Of a stretch of DNA of 24,095 bases, positions 7,724 to 17,300 are shown in pieces. The stretch comes from RI-92 sp037384645. Lineage in GTDB: Bacteria > Pseudomonadota > Gammaproteobacteria > UBA6429 > Thiohalophilaceae. The notes beneath the pieces were generated by a model. The model saw only the letters and a program-made list of their open reading frames with translations, was not told the origin of the DNA and did no database searches. A program made the position numbers and the translations under genes. How positions within the stretch are numbered: position 1 is the stretch's first letter; every line of letters starts with the position of its first letter. Location of the stretch: assembly GCA_037384645.1 (NCBI GenBank), contig JARRNT010000027.1, positions 1-24,095 of the forward strand. Direction: 5' to 3'.

Positions 7724-8179
7724 ATGCCGGCAACCTCCATTGTCATGACGGAACAGGACTATGCCCGTCCCTATGCGGTGCTGGGTATGCAGGTCAGTGT
7801 GCTGGCATCCGGCGAAAAGACCGGCAGTTATGAAATTGTCCAGCTGGCCGGTGACCATGACAGCGGGTTGCCGGCGCATCATCATCCCTGGGCGGAATCA
7901 TTTTACATCCTTAAGGGCGAGGTCGAATTCGGCCTCGGCGAGGACATCACCTGGGGCGCGCCGGGGACGGTGATTCATATCCCGGCAGGAGTGACCCATG
8001 GATTTCACTTCGGTCAGGCCGGCGCGGTAGTGCTATCGGTCGCCTCGCGTCCGGGTACCGCCAGGCTGTATGCCTCGCTGGACCGTGAGTTGTCAGCCGA
8101 CCAGTCCGACCTGAGCAAGCTCGGTGCGATCGGTGCCCGCTACGGTTTCACCGTGGTGGGCAAAAACAAACACGTGTAA
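7724..8179 (+). CDS. Cupin-domain protein
   Basis: A 151-aa single-domain cupin. Motif 1 is visible as AHHHPWAESFYILKGEVEF, with the metal-ligand pattern H52-x-H54-x3-E58 and Gly65. Motif 2 is IPAGVTHGF with His92. The protein can hold a metal, but many small cupins are binding or isomerase proteins and the substrate cannot be read. The ATG at 7724 follows AGGAG with nine bases between. It is the first gene of a three-gene run with a GST and a sulfotransferase, divergent from the LysR gene, which suggests a role in handling a xenobiotic or electrophile. Confidence 0.88.
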   Translation: MPATSIVMTEQDYARPYAVLGMQVSVLASGEKTGSYEIVQLAGDHDSGLPAHHHPWAESFYILKGEVEFGLGEDITWGAPGTVIHIPAGVTHGFHFGQAGAVVLSVASRPGTARLYASLDRELSADQSDLSKLGAIGARYGFTVVGKNKHV

Positions 8180-8204
8180 TGACCAACATGAGGAGACGAT
8201 CATC

Positions 8205-8894
8205 ATGAAACTCTACTTCCATCCAGCTTCAACCACCTCGCGGCCCATCCTGCAGTTCTGTGCGGACGCCGGGATTGCCTATGAGCCGGTAGTGATCGAT
8301 CTGATGAGTGGCGAGCATATGCAGGAGCCGTATGCCTCGTTCAATCCCAATTGCATGGTACCCGTCATCGACGACGACGGCTTCGTACTCACGGAGAGTT
8401 CTGCGATCCTCAAATACCTGGCCGACAAACATCACTCGCCGGCGTATCCCACGGACCTGCAACAGCGTGCCCGCGTCAACGAGATGATGGACTGGTTCAA
8501 TTCGAACTTTTATCGCGAATACGGCTATCACCTGGTCTATCCGCAGATCTTTCCCCATCATGCGCGCCAGTCGGATGACGTGAATCAAGCCACTATCGAA
8601 TGGGGCAAGGCGCAGACCTGTAACATGCTGAAGATTCTGAACGATCACTATCTGGGGCAGGGCAAACCCTACCTGTGCGGCGACAAGGTGACGATTGCCG
8701 ATTATTTCGCCGCGGCCTTGCTTACCGTTGGCGAGTTAATCGGTAGCGATTTTTCGGATTATCCCAATGTCGAACGCTGGCTAGAGACGATGAAGGCGAT
8801 GCCATCCTGGTCGGCGGTCAACGAGGTGCATAATGGTTTTGTCGCCAGCATGAAGGGCAAGCCCTTCGTGACCCTGGCCCGGGCAGTACACTAA
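8205..8894 (+). CDS. Glutathione S-transferase family protein
   Basis: A 229-aa cytosolic GST. The thioredoxin-like N-domain (1-78) has a Ser/Thr-rich active-site loop (ASTTSRP, 8-14), the cis-Pro in MVPVID (Pro53) and the glutathione-contacting ESSAI (64-68). The all-helical C-domain follows, with the N-capping motif TIADYFAAA near 163-171. The family conjugates glutathione to electrophiles or performs related reactions; this looks theta/bacterial-like. The ATG at 8205 follows GGAGACGATCATC, and the cupin stop is 25 bases upstream, so the two are likely co-transcribed. Substrate is not predictable. Confidence 0.9.
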   Translation: MKLYFHPASTTSRPILQFCADAGIAYEPVVIDLMSGEHMQEPYASFNPNCMVPVIDDDGFVLTESSAILKYLADKHHSPAYPTDLQQRARVNEMMDWFNSNFYREYGYHLVYPQIFPHHARQSDDVNQATIEWGKAQTCNMLKILNDHYLGQGKPYLCGDKVTIADYFAAALLTVGELIGSDFSDYPNVERWLETMKAMPSWSAVNEVHNGFVASMKGKPFVTLARAVH

Positions 8895-8934
8895 AGCGCA
8901 AGCACTATTCAACCAGCAACAAGGAGACATCATC

Positions 8935-9558
8935 ATGACGATGCAGGTGATTGGCACGGGGATCGGGCGCACCGGGACTTATTCGTTAAAGCTCGCGATC
9001 GAACAGCTGGGTCTGGGCCCCAGCCACCACATGGAGGAAGTCATCTTTAATTTGCCGACCCAGGTACCGTTGTGGTCGGCGGCGGTGGCGGGCAAACCCG
9101 AGTGGTCCTCGATTTATGACGGCTACCACAGTGCGGTGGATTGGCCCACGGCGGGTTTTTTCCGAGAATTACACCAGGCCTATCCGGATGCGAAGTTTGT
9201 ATTGACCCATCGCAATCCGGAAAGCTGGGCCGACAGTTTTGCTGACACCATCTATAAATTGATGGCAGGCAAGGACCAGGCCCCGCCCGAGATGCAGGAC
9301 TGGTTTGCGATGGCAACGGGTGTCCTGAACAAATCCGGTTTTCCCGATGGACTCGATCGCGATGAGTTGATCAAGGCATTCCATGCCCATAACGATGCCG
9401 TGAAGAAAGCGATACCTGCCAAACAGCTGCTCGTGTATGAAGTCAGGGATGGCTGGGAACCGTTGTGTGAGTTCCTCGACGTGCCAGTACCAAACGAGCC
9501 GTTTCCACGCACCAATGGCCGCGAGGAATTCTGGGATCGCGTAAAAGGCGATAAGTGA
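8935..9558 (+). CDS. Sulfotransferase family protein (P-loop)
   Basis: A 207-aa protein of the short bacterial/fungal sulfotransferase group. IGTGIGRTGTYSLKLAIEQL (6-25) is the 5'-phosphosulfate loop. FVLTHRNPESWADSF (88-102) carries the Arg and Ser expected to bind the 3'-phosphate of PAPS. WEPLCEFLDVPVPNEPFPR near the C-terminus is typical of this group. The acceptor is unknown, and some members have uncertain activity. The start is set by AAGGAG before the ATG. The leader GGAGACATCATC nearly copies that of the preceding GST gene. It is the last gene of the cupin-GST operon, before a hairpin at 9571-9601. Confidence 0.88.
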   Translation: MTMQVIGTGIGRTGTYSLKLAIEQLGLGPSHHMEEVIFNLPTQVPLWSAAVAGKPEWSSIYDGYHSAVDWPTAGFFRELHQAYPDAKFVLTHRNPESWADSFADTIYKLMAGKDQAPPEMQDWFAMATGVLNKSGFPDGLDRDELIKAFHAHNDAVKKAIPAKQLLVYEVRDGWEPLCEFLDVPVPNEPFPRTNGREEFWDRVKGDK

Positions 9559-9570
9559 AAGACGCTGACT

Positions 9571-9601
9571 CGGTGCACCAACCAGGCGGGTTGGTGCGCT
9601 G
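9571..9601 (+). terminator. Hairpin after the cupin-GST-sulfotransferase operon
   Basis: GCACCAACC (9575-9583) pairs with GGTTGGTGC (9589-9597) around a 5-base loop, and the stem can extend outward to 9571/9601 with two G-T pairs. It starts 13 bases after the sulfotransferase stop. No T-run follows, so it is a weak intrinsic terminator or a 3'-protecting stem. Confidence 0.5.
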
Positions 9602-9813
9602 GAGTTGGTATCGCACGTTGGGTGACTTCGCAAAATTGTCTCTTGCCGCAACTGCCATATCAAGATAGCTATATCAGGCAGTCCGATCGGCAGGACTGTC
9701 TGTCCATCTGTTCCAGACCTGTATAATCGTGATGTTGGTTAACTTTATGTGTGGGCCTGTGTCTGCGAAACGAACAGTTTTTGTTCATATTGCACAAGGT
9801 GCGGGTGGCATCA

Positions 9814-9833
9814 TTTGTGAGCTTGTTCACAAA
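9814..9833. promoter_or_regulatory. CRP-type binding site
   Basis: TGTGA-GCTTGT-TCACA (9816-9831) matches the TGTGA-N6-TCACA core exactly, and the arms extend to 7 bp (TTTGTGA/TCACAAA). It lies about 120 bases before the GTG start at 9953 and about 30 bases before a TATATAAG sequence, so a CRP/Vfr-like regulator could activate this promoter. The match is seen; regulator identity and effect are inferred. Confidence 0.65.
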
Positions 9834-9939
9834 ATAAATACGTGTTTTATTCCTTATTTATATATAAGACGAATGGCAATAAACATATTGAGAGTCAGTC
9901 CTTTAAGCTTAGGATCGGTCAAACATACCGGGTATTGAA

Positions 9940-9955
9940 ACAGGAGAACAGTGTG
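9940..9955 (+). promoter_or_regulatory. Ribosome binding site and GTG start of OmpA-domain lipoprotein
   Basis: AGGAG at 9942-9946 stands six bases before the GTG at 9953. This choice puts the basic n-region VKNKQ directly in front of the signal helix. The longer in-frame reading from 9842 would place 37 unlikely residues before it. Confidence 0.75.
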
Positions 9956-11341
9956 AAGAACAAACAAGTATTGCTCCTTTGGGGGATCCTGATAGCGGTC
10001 TTTATGGCAGGCTGTGCAAATCTCAGGCAAGCCAAACTGGATGCGGGCAACGACCCTGTCAAGGCGGTTGCGGAGGTGTCAAAAATTGAAATGACGGCGC
10101 AACAGCAACAACTCGACGTACTGGCCGACAAGAGCTATGACCAGGGACATGAATACCTGGCAGATGCCCGGCAGGGGCTGAAGGATGGTGATGCGAAAGA
10201 CGAAGTCGTAAGAAATGCCGCCATTGCCAAGGCCTTTTTCCAGAACGCGGAAAAAATCGGGAGGCCACGTCGATCCATTGCCGCGCGCATCCTGGCAGCG
10301 CGGGCATCCGCGCTTGCCGCCGGTGCCAGAAATAATGCCACCATGGTCGAAGATCTGGCGGATATCGATGATGACCTGAAGAGCGAGACGAAACAGTTCA
10401 GCCGTGCGCTGTCAACGGATGATTTCTCTGATCTTCAGAAACGCTATCTCGCCCTGGAAGTGAAGGCGGTGCAATACCGGGAACTGGGCGCGGCCAAGCA
10501 AGCTATCGCCAGGGCCAAAGATGAGAATGCATCAAACCTGGCGCCGAAAACACTGCGTAATGCCGAACTGGATTATGAAACCGGTTTCAATATGATTGCG
10601 CAAAGTCCGCGCAGCCCTGACCAGTATAAAAAGGATGTGCAGGTCGCGCTGGCGAGCGCAACCCAGCTGGTCGATGTCATGAATGTCATCAAGGGCGCAC
10701 CGGGTACACCGGAGAACATCGCCGTCCAGATCGTACGGCAAAAACGGGCGCTGGGTGAATTAAACACCAACCTGGGTAAACTCAAGGCAAACCTGGCGAC
10801 TACCAGGCACTCACTGCATGAAAAAGAAGGCGCATTGAAGCAGACCGAAGGTGCTCTGAAGCAGACACAGGGGACGCTAAAATCCCAGCAACAACAGCTG
10901 GCGATGGCTTCGACCCAGGTCAAGTTCCAGAAAGCTATGGACGAAGCGCGCAGGACGTTACCCGCGGATGACGCCCTGGTCTATCAACAGGGCAATAAAC
11001 TGGTTTTCCGACTCAAGCGGATGAATTTCAAATCGGGCAATGCCATCATCCCGGCGGCGTCGAAGCCTTTGCTTGCGAAAGTGGATTCCATAATCCGCGG
11101 GCTCAATGTGGATAATGTGGTGGTACAGGGACATACCGATTCAATTGGCACTGCCGAATCTAACAAGAAACTATCCACGGCACGGGCGACGGCAGTGGCG
11201 AATTACCTCTATTCGCTCGGTGGCGGCTACAAACTGATGTATGTTGGATATGGTGAGTCCAGGCCGATTGCCACCAATGATACCGCGGAAGGCCGTGCCA
11301 CCAATCGCCGCGTTGACCTGGTGGTCTCGGTCAAGCAGTAA
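9953..11341 (+). CDS. Lipoprotein with coiled coil and C-terminal OmpA peptidoglycan-binding domain
   Basis: About 462 aa from the GTG. The lipobox FMAGC has Cys21 followed by Ala, predicting an outer-membrane lipoprotein. Residues 25-270 are helical and rich in Ala, Lys and Asp. Around 270-325 is a coiled coil with a short internal repeat (EGALKQT twice, then QGTLKSQ). From about 338 to the end is an OmpA/Pal-like domain: FKSGNA, VVVQGHTDSIG, NKKLSTARATAVANYL, GYGESRPIATN and GRATNRRVDLVV. Such domains bind meso-diaminopimelate in peptidoglycan. The gene precedes the motor-lipoprotein cluster but is cut off from it by a terminator-like hairpin and a 461-base gap, so its membership is likely yet unproven. 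A CRP-type site lies upstream. Confidence 0.88.
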   Translation: MKNKQVLLLWGILIAVFMAGCANLRQAKLDAGNDPVKAVAEVSKIEMTAQQQQLDVLADKSYDQGHEYLADARQGLKDGDAKDEVVRNAAIAKAFFQNAEKIGRPRRSIAARILAARASALAAGARNNATMVEDLADIDDDLKSETKQFSRALSTDDFSDLQKRYLALEVKAVQYRELGAAKQAIARAKDENASNLAPKTLRNAELDYETGFNMIAQSPRSPDQYKKDVQVALASATQLVDVMNVIKGAPGTPENIAVQIVRQKRALGELNTNLGKLKANLATTRHSLHEKEGALKQTEGALKQTQGTLKSQQQQLAMASTQVKFQKAMDEARRTLPADDALVYQQGNKLVFRLKRMNFKSGNAIIPAASKPLLAKVDSIIRGLNVDNVVVQGHTDSIGTAESNKKLSTARATAVANYLYSLGGGYKLMYVGYGESRPIATNDTAEGRATNRRVDLVVSVKQ

Positions 11342-11802
11342 CGCGCAAGCCTGGTAACGTGTGCAGAGGGGCTCGGGGTGGAATCCGGGCCCCTCAGCTG
11401 TTTTTGGGCCAGGGAAAACCCACCACTGATAACTATCAAATTATGCGTGAAAAGTGGCGGGCTGATGACCTTAAATGCCGAATGACTGGCAACAAATTGA
11501 TGAATGATACGAATGCGATGATGCATATATGGCTTTAGCATAATTCGCAAAAGTGAGAACTGATTATCCTTTTAACAGTGGGTAGATGCATTCACGACCT
11601 GCTGCAACTTCCAAGATATAAATAAAGTGGCGTTTCGAGAGAAATGTCACGTTTTTTATTTCAGTGATCCCGTGCTTTGCCGATAGTGTAAATCATCAGT
11701 ACTTTCAATTAGTTAACAAGTATCTGGCTAAGTTACCTATCTCCTTGCTGCCAGGGGGAGCAAGAGAGGGCGTTTCGGACAAATGTCTGCTGAGGAAAGA
11801 AT
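11342..11802. other. Intergenic region before the main envelope operon
   Basis: This 461-base gap contains a terminator-like hairpin at 11366-11405 and then AT-rich sequence. A weak sigma70-like pair, TTGCCG (11677-11682) and TACTTT (11700-11705) with a 17-base spacer, is the best promoter candidate for the ten-gene run that starts at 11803. No coding frame here looks real. Confidence 0.4.
11366..11405 (+). terminator. Probable intrinsic terminator after OmpA-domain lipoprotein gene
   Basis: GAGGGGC (11366-11372) pairs with GCCCCTC (11389-11395), with a possible inner CGG/CCG extension. Five T residues follow at 11401-11405 after a short AGCTG spacer. It starts 25 bases after the stop codon. 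Confidence 0.6.
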
Positions 11803-12312
11803 ATGAGATGGAACAGGTTAATCGGGTTAATGTTGATGCTCTGTATGATGTGTGGCGTGGCCCAGGCGGAGCAGGTAAACAAGAAGCAGATAAAAGGACT
11901 GGATGAACAGGTTCAGGCCATTAAACGGGATGTACTGAGTATATCGACGCAGCTGAATCTGCTGGAAGAAAAGTTACTGTATCCATCCAATACCTACATG
12001 GCATTTTTCGTGTCAATGGATAAAGGTGCAAAATTTTCCCCGGATTCGATACACCTTACGCTCGATAACAAAAATGTCGCAAATTACATCTACTCCTATA
12101 AAGAAGTACAGGCGCTGAGAGAGGGAGGAGTCCAGCGTGTCTTTACCTCGAATGTCACAACCGGCGAGCACAATCTAAAGATTAGCGTGATCGGCAAGGA
12201 GAACGGCAGCAAGGTTACCAATTCAGGGACGCATGACCTGAAAAAAGGTGTAGGCCCGCAGTTTGTCGAAATCCATCTGTCTGCCACGGGTGTCAGTTTC
12301 AGGGATTGGTAA
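11803..12312 (+). CDS. Small exported protein, first gene of the envelope operon
   Basis: A 169-aa protein with a clear signal peptide (about 22 residues, cleavage after AQA). A short coiled-coil stretch follows (GLDEQVQAIKRDVLSISTQL, near 32-51). From about 60 a compact beta-rich domain includes NTYMAFFVSM, SIHLTLDNKNVANYIYSYKE and EHNLKISVIGKENG. The segment resembles proteins in which a periplasmic or outer-membrane subunit carries an Ig-like domain, but I do not recognise a named family. GAGGAAAG lies just upstream of the ATG. Only three bases separate its stop from the next gene, so it is in the same operon as the TPR and motor genes and is probably a periplasmic component of that machine. 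Confidence 0.8.
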   Translation: MRWNRLIGLMLMLCMMCGVAQAEQVNKKQIKGLDEQVQAIKRDVLSISTQLNLLEEKLLYPSNTYMAFFVSMDKGAKFSPDSIHLTLDNKNVANYIYSYKEVQALREGGVQRVFTSNVTTGEHNLKISVIGKENGSKVTNSGTHDLKKGVGPQFVEIHLSATGVSFRDW

Positions 12313-12315
12313 ACC

Positions 12316-14322
12316 GTGTCGACATTGTTGCGTACGTTAATTTTTGCCACAGGCATGTTCTATGCTGCCTTCGCCTGTGCGGCGGCAGAGCAAGACAGTA
12401 ATGGTCTGAAAGACCTGTATTATGGTGAAGCGTTGTACTACGCCAACCAGCATGACTATTTTTCTGCGATCTCCCGCCTGGATACCGAATTAGCCGAGTA
12501 CTATGGGCTGGACCAGCCGGAGAAAAATTCCTTCCATTTTTATCAGGACCACGCCGAATTCGATGTCGGTGATTTCGAGCTGTATTACCGCATGTATAAC
12601 CGCGCCAGTCGGGCGGTTAAGCTGGTTATCCACGGCAATGTTCCTGAACGAGTCCGTAACGGGGCGATTTACCGCCTGGCAAAAATTTATTACGAGAGTC
12701 AGCAGCCACGGGATGCCCTGGCAACGATCAAGACGCTAAAGGGAAAGGTTCCTGACAAAATCCGCTACAAAGAACCGTTCCTGCGCGCACAGATTGATAT
12801 CGAAACCGGGCGCTTCAAGGAAGCGATTGCTTTGTTGAAGAAGATAGAAAATGCGCCGGGAATGGTAGGCTTTGCCGGCTACAACCTGGGCGTAGCACTG
12901 TTGAAAAGTGGCAAGCAGCAAGCAGGCATTGCGGAGTTGGACAAGGTAGGTCAGTTGGTTTCTGATGATAGAGCTGTGCAGGCAATCCGTGACAAAGCCA
13001 ACCTGGTACTGGGGTTCAGATTGTTGGAGGACAAACAGCCAGCAATGGCGAAAAAGTATCTGGATCGTGTGCGGGTTACCGGGCCATTTTCAAATAAAGC
13101 CTTATTGGGTGCCGGCTGGGCGGCAGCAGCAACCGGTAAGTATGAACGTGCCCTGGTGCCCTGGACCATTCTGTCCAAGCGGAATGTAACGAACAAGGCG
13201 GTACAGGAAGTGATGCTGGGCCTGCCCTATGCCTATAGCAAGCTGGGTGTCTATGGCAAGGCTGCCGTGTTGTATGGTCAGTCCCTGCAGGACTTCAGCA
13301 ACGAAATCGCAAGGCTGGATGCATCTATCAAAAGCATACGTGAAGGCAGGTTTCTTGCAGCCTTGATCCGCGAGGAAATCAAAAAAGATCCGTACTGGGT
13401 AGTGCACCTGCGGAAACTGCCGAAGACGCCGGAAACGTATTACCTGCTGGATATGCTGGCGTCGGATGATTTCCAGTCCTCACTGAAGAATTACTTCGAC
13501 CTTGCAGAGTTACGAAGGAAATTAAAACACTGGGAGACGTATATCGGCGCATATCAGGAGATGATCAAGATCCGCGCCGCCTATTACGAACCCTTGTTAC
13601 CCCAGGTGCAGGCGAAATTCCGCATACTGGACTCAAAAATGAAGTTACGCCTCGAGCAGCGCGCACACCTGGAAAGACGGCTGAAGAAAATGCTGGTGGC
13701 CCCGCGCCCGGATTTCCTCGAGACTGTTAATGAAAGGCGGACATTGTCGCAACTGGACCAAATGGAAAAGAGTCTGCCACCAGGTGCTGATCCCAAAATC
13801 CAGGCAAGGATTGCACGCTTAAGGGGTGTCATTATCTGGCATGTCGATACCGAGTATCAGGATCGCTTTAGCAAAGCTACCAAACATTTACACGAGCTGG
13901 ACGTAGACGTAAAAAGACTGCGTCGAATTTATCATTCTTTCGTCCGCACACGCCAGGCTGCTACTCAGAGTTACCAGGGCTATGACAAGGAGCTCACTCA
14001 GTTAAGCATCAAAATGCAGCAGGCGGATGACACCATTAAACAATTAATGGCCAGACAGGGGCACATGATTGAGGTGATGGCGATCAATGAGCTTGAGCGC
14101 CGGCGCACCCGGCTGGAGAAGTATCAGGTGAAGGCCCGTTTTGCCATGGCTGAAAGCTATGACCGTGCCACCAAGGCGCAACAGGCGAAAGTTATTGAGC
14201 AGTCGAAGAAGAAGGACGCGGCACAAGAGGAGGAGAAGGTAAAGAAGGCAAAGAAAGCAGAAAAGCCACAGCAAACTCAAACGCCATCGCAGGCGAAAGA
14301 GTCAAAGAAGGCAGATAAATGA
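12316..14322 (+). CDS. Periplasmic TPR-like helical-repeat protein
   Basis: 668 aa, GTG start three bases after the previous gene. The signal peptide is about 24 residues (cleavage near ACAAA); Cys21 lacks a proper lipobox, so the protein is likely soluble periplasmic. Residues 35-350 contain degenerate TPR-type helix pairs (YYGEALYYANQHDYFSAISRL, AIYRLAKIYYESQQPRDALA, GYNLGVALLKSGKQQAGIAE, LLGAGWAAAATGKYERALVP). Residues about 520-620 form a coiled coil, and the last 50 are a Lys/Glu/Gln-rich disordered tail. In organisation it resembles the GltD-type large TPR components of Agl-Glt-like systems, but this is by architecture and context only. Its stop overlaps the next start by ATGA, implying translational coupling. 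Confidence 0.82.
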   Translation: MSTLLRTLIFATGMFYAAFACAAAEQDSNGLKDLYYGEALYYANQHDYFSAISRLDTELAEYYGLDQPEKNSFHFYQDHAEFDVGDFELYYRMYNRASRAVKLVIHGNVPERVRNGAIYRLAKIYYESQQPRDALATIKTLKGKVPDKIRYKEPFLRAQIDIETGRFKEAIALLKKIENAPGMVGFAGYNLGVALLKSGKQQAGIAELDKVGQLVSDDRAVQAIRDKANLVLGFRLLEDKQPAMAKKYLDRVRVTGPFSNKALLGAGWAAAATGKYERALVPWTILSKRNVTNKAVQEVMLGLPYAYSKLGVYGKAAVLYGQSLQDFSNEIARLDASIKSIREGRFLAALIREEIKKDPYWVVHLRKLPKTPETYYLLDMLASDDFQSSLKNYFDLAELRRKLKHWETYIGAYQEMIKIRAAYYEPLLPQVQAKFRILDSKMKLRLEQRAHLERRLKKMLVAPRPDFLETVNERRTLSQLDQMEKSLPPGADPKIQARIARLRGVIIWHVDTEYQDRFSKATKHLHELDVDVKRLRRIYHSFVRTRQAATQSYQGYDKELTQLSIKMQQADDTIKQLMARQGHMIEVMAINELERRRTRLEKYQVKARFAMAESYDRATKAQQAKVIEQSKKKDAAQEEEKVKKAKKAEKPQQTQTPSQAKESKKADK

Positions 14323-17300
14323 AGCTGAGGCAGGTGTTCGTTTTGTTTCTGGGGCTGACAGTCACTGCCTGTGCGACCCAGAACAATAATGGCAGAATCT
14401 CGGAACTGGATAACGTTCACATCGCGATCAAGGACGTCAATGTCAAAGATGGCCTCGACAAGGCCATGCAGAGCTATCAGAAATTCCTGAAAGAAACCCC
14501 GAAAAGCCAGCTGACTCCCGAGGCCATGCGCCGCGTGGCAGACCTCAAGCTTGAGAAGGAGTACGGCACCGATACTAGCGCGGGCTCTTCGGCCGGTGGC
14601 GCGCAGGAGGTGGCAAGTTCTTCCGCATCCACGGGTGCTGACAAGCCGGCGCCAGCACACGTGGCTGGCAATATCATGGCGAAAGGCAAAAGCAGGAAAC
14701 AGCGCACCAGGATTGATGCCATCGCCGATTTTCGTGAATCCGACAAGGCCTTCGAGAAGCGCGCCACCCGTGCAGAACACATCCCTTCCTCCAGGGTTAA
14801 TGCAAAGCTTGCCAATCACAGTGGTCAAATTGGTTCAGATCTGCAAAATGCAAACGCCGAACAGGCGATTGCGCTGTATAACAAACTACTTGCCAAGTAT
14901 CCCAATTATGACAACAACGACCAGGTGCTGTACCAGTTATCCCGGGCATACGCTGAAATCGGGGAAATAAAAAAATCCATGGCAGTCATGAATCGACTGG
15001 TTAAGCAATATCCGCAATCGCGCTATATTGATGAAGTGCAGTTCCGTCGCGGTGAGTACTTTTTCGTGCACAAAAAATACCTCGATGCGGAAGATGCTTA
15101 CGGTGCGGTTTTGGCATTCGGTGTCGGCTCGGTCTATTACTCTGATGCCCTGTTTAAAAAGGGCTGGACCTTCTACAAGGAACAAATGTATGAGAATGCG
15201 CTTGATGAATTTTTCAAGTTGCTGGACTACAAGGTTTCCATTGGCTATGACTTCGATCAGACCAGTAATGAGATCGAGAAAAAACGCACCGATGATACGT
15301 TCCGTGTTATCAGTCTGGCATTTTCCAATCTCGGTGGTGCGCAGTCTGTCCAGGACTATTTCAAAAAACTCGGACGACGCAGTTACGAAGATGGTGTCTA
15401 CAGCCACCTGGCAGAATTCTATTTTGGCAAGCGGCGTTACCACGATGCAGCGTCGACCTATAACGCCTTTATAAAGCGCAACCCATATAACAAAAAATCA
15501 CCGATCTTCAGCATGCGGGTGATCGAAATCTATAAAAAAGGTGGATTCCCCAATCTGGTTATTAAGGCGAAAAAGCAATATGCCTCGACATATGGCGTCC
15601 ATGCTGAATTCTGGAATCATTTTAATAAAAGTGATTTCCCTCAGGTGCTGGACAACGTCAAAACCAATATAGTTGACCTTGCTGAGTACTATCATTCCCT
15701 GTATCAAAACAGGAAGTTCAGGAAAGACAGGGAAAAGAATTTCGCCGAGGCCACGCGCTGGTATCGGGAGTTCCTGAGTTCTTTCCCCAAAGACAAACAG
15801 GCGCCCGCTATCAACTACTCGCTGGCGGATTTGTTGCTGGAGAACAAGAACTACAACCTGGCGGCAAAGGAATTCGAACGCACCGCCTACGATTATCCGC
15901 GTAACGCTAAATCCGGTAAGGCAGCCTATGCAGCAGTTTACGCTTACCGTGAGTATTTAAAACAGGTTCCCGAAATCCAGCAGTCTGCGGTGAAACATGA
16001 CATCATCCGTAGTTCGATTCGCCTGGTAAATAATTTCCCGCATCACAAGATGGCCACCGTGGTACTGGGCTCGGCGGTAAACGATCTCTATGAAATGCAT
16101 GAATATGGCGAGGCTGTCACCTACGGTCGCCGACTGATCAATGAATACCCCAATGCGAAGCATCCGATTCTGCGTGGGGCCTGGCTGGTGGTGGCACATT
16201 CCTTATTTGCACTGAAATCCTATCCGAAGGCAGAAAAGGCTTATACCCAAGTGCTGGCTATGACTGCGGCAGACGATAAGAGCCGACCGGGGCTGGTAGA
16301 TGATCTCGCTGCATCGATATATGAGCAGGGCGTAGAGGCCAAGAAGAAGAAAGATTATAAGAATGCCGTCAGGAACTTTTTGCGTATCGCAAAGGTAGCG
16401 CCTACTTCCAAATTCTGTCCTACCGCCGAGTATGATGCTGCCGCGGTTCTCATTCAGACTATGGACCTGCAACGCGCCGTCAATGTGTTACTGGCATTCC
16501 GGAAGAATTATCCCGGGAATAAGCTGCAGCACGATGTAACCAAGAAACTCGCGTACGCCTACAAGGAGATGGGGCACTATGGCCAGGCGGGCAGGGAATT
16601 CGAACGTGTGGCGGCGGAGGCCAAGGATGAAGAAATTATCCGTGAGGCGATGCTCTCTGCAGCAAAAATGTACACCAAGGCCAAGGATACCGATAACTCG
16701 CTGCGTGTATACAAACAGTTTGTAGCCAGGTTCCCCAAGCCGCTGGAATTCGCGCTGGATACTTATTACAAGATCGCCATGTTGTACAAAACGCGTAATG
16801 ATTTGTTCCATTACCACGAGACACTGCAACATATCATTACGGCTGATGCTCATGCCGGAGCAGAACGCACCGATCGCACCCGTTACCTGGCGGCAGAAGC
16901 CTCCCTGGTGATTATCGAGCCGGACTATGACAAATACGCCGCCATAAAACTGGACAATCCGCTTAAGGTAAGCATGCGCCGCAAGCAAGCGGCCATGAAG
17001 CGACTGATCAGCCGCTATAGCAATCTTGTGAACTATCACGTCGCGGATGTAACGGCTGCTGCCACGTATTACCTCGCAGAAATCTATTACAACTTCAGCC
17101 GGGCGTTACTGACTTCGGAAGTCCCCAAGGGACTCACTAAGTTGCAGATGGAAGAGTTCAAGCTGCAGCTGGAAGACCAGGCTGACCCGTTTGAGACTAA
17201 AGCCATCTCCATCCATGAAAAGAACGTGCAGCTGTTGACGCGTGGCGTTTACAGTCCCTGGATTGACCGCAGTATTGCAAAACTCGCGAAATTGGTACCG

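Larger units (their letters stand above)
9559..9952. other. Intergenic region upstream of OmpA-domain lipoprotein gene
   Basis: This 394-base gap contains the hairpin after the sulfotransferase gene, a second hairpin (CAGTCC 9679-9684 with GGACTG 9693-9698), a perfect TATAAT at 9722-9727 with a poor -35, a CRP-type site at 9816-9831, and a TATATAAG stretch at 9859-9868 that could be a second -10. No gene is supported. Confidence 0.5.

Noticed and set aside
11664..11906. 80-codon frame overlapping the first operon gene
   Set aside because: It overlaps the 11803 gene, which has a good ribosome site and a signal peptide. The product of the overlapping frame is unlike any protein.
14477..17039. 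Long minus-strand frames inside the TPR lipoprotein gene (up to 183 codons)
   Set aside because: They are shadows of a long codon-biased gene. The plus frame has clear TPR motifs and overlaps its neighbours by four bases.
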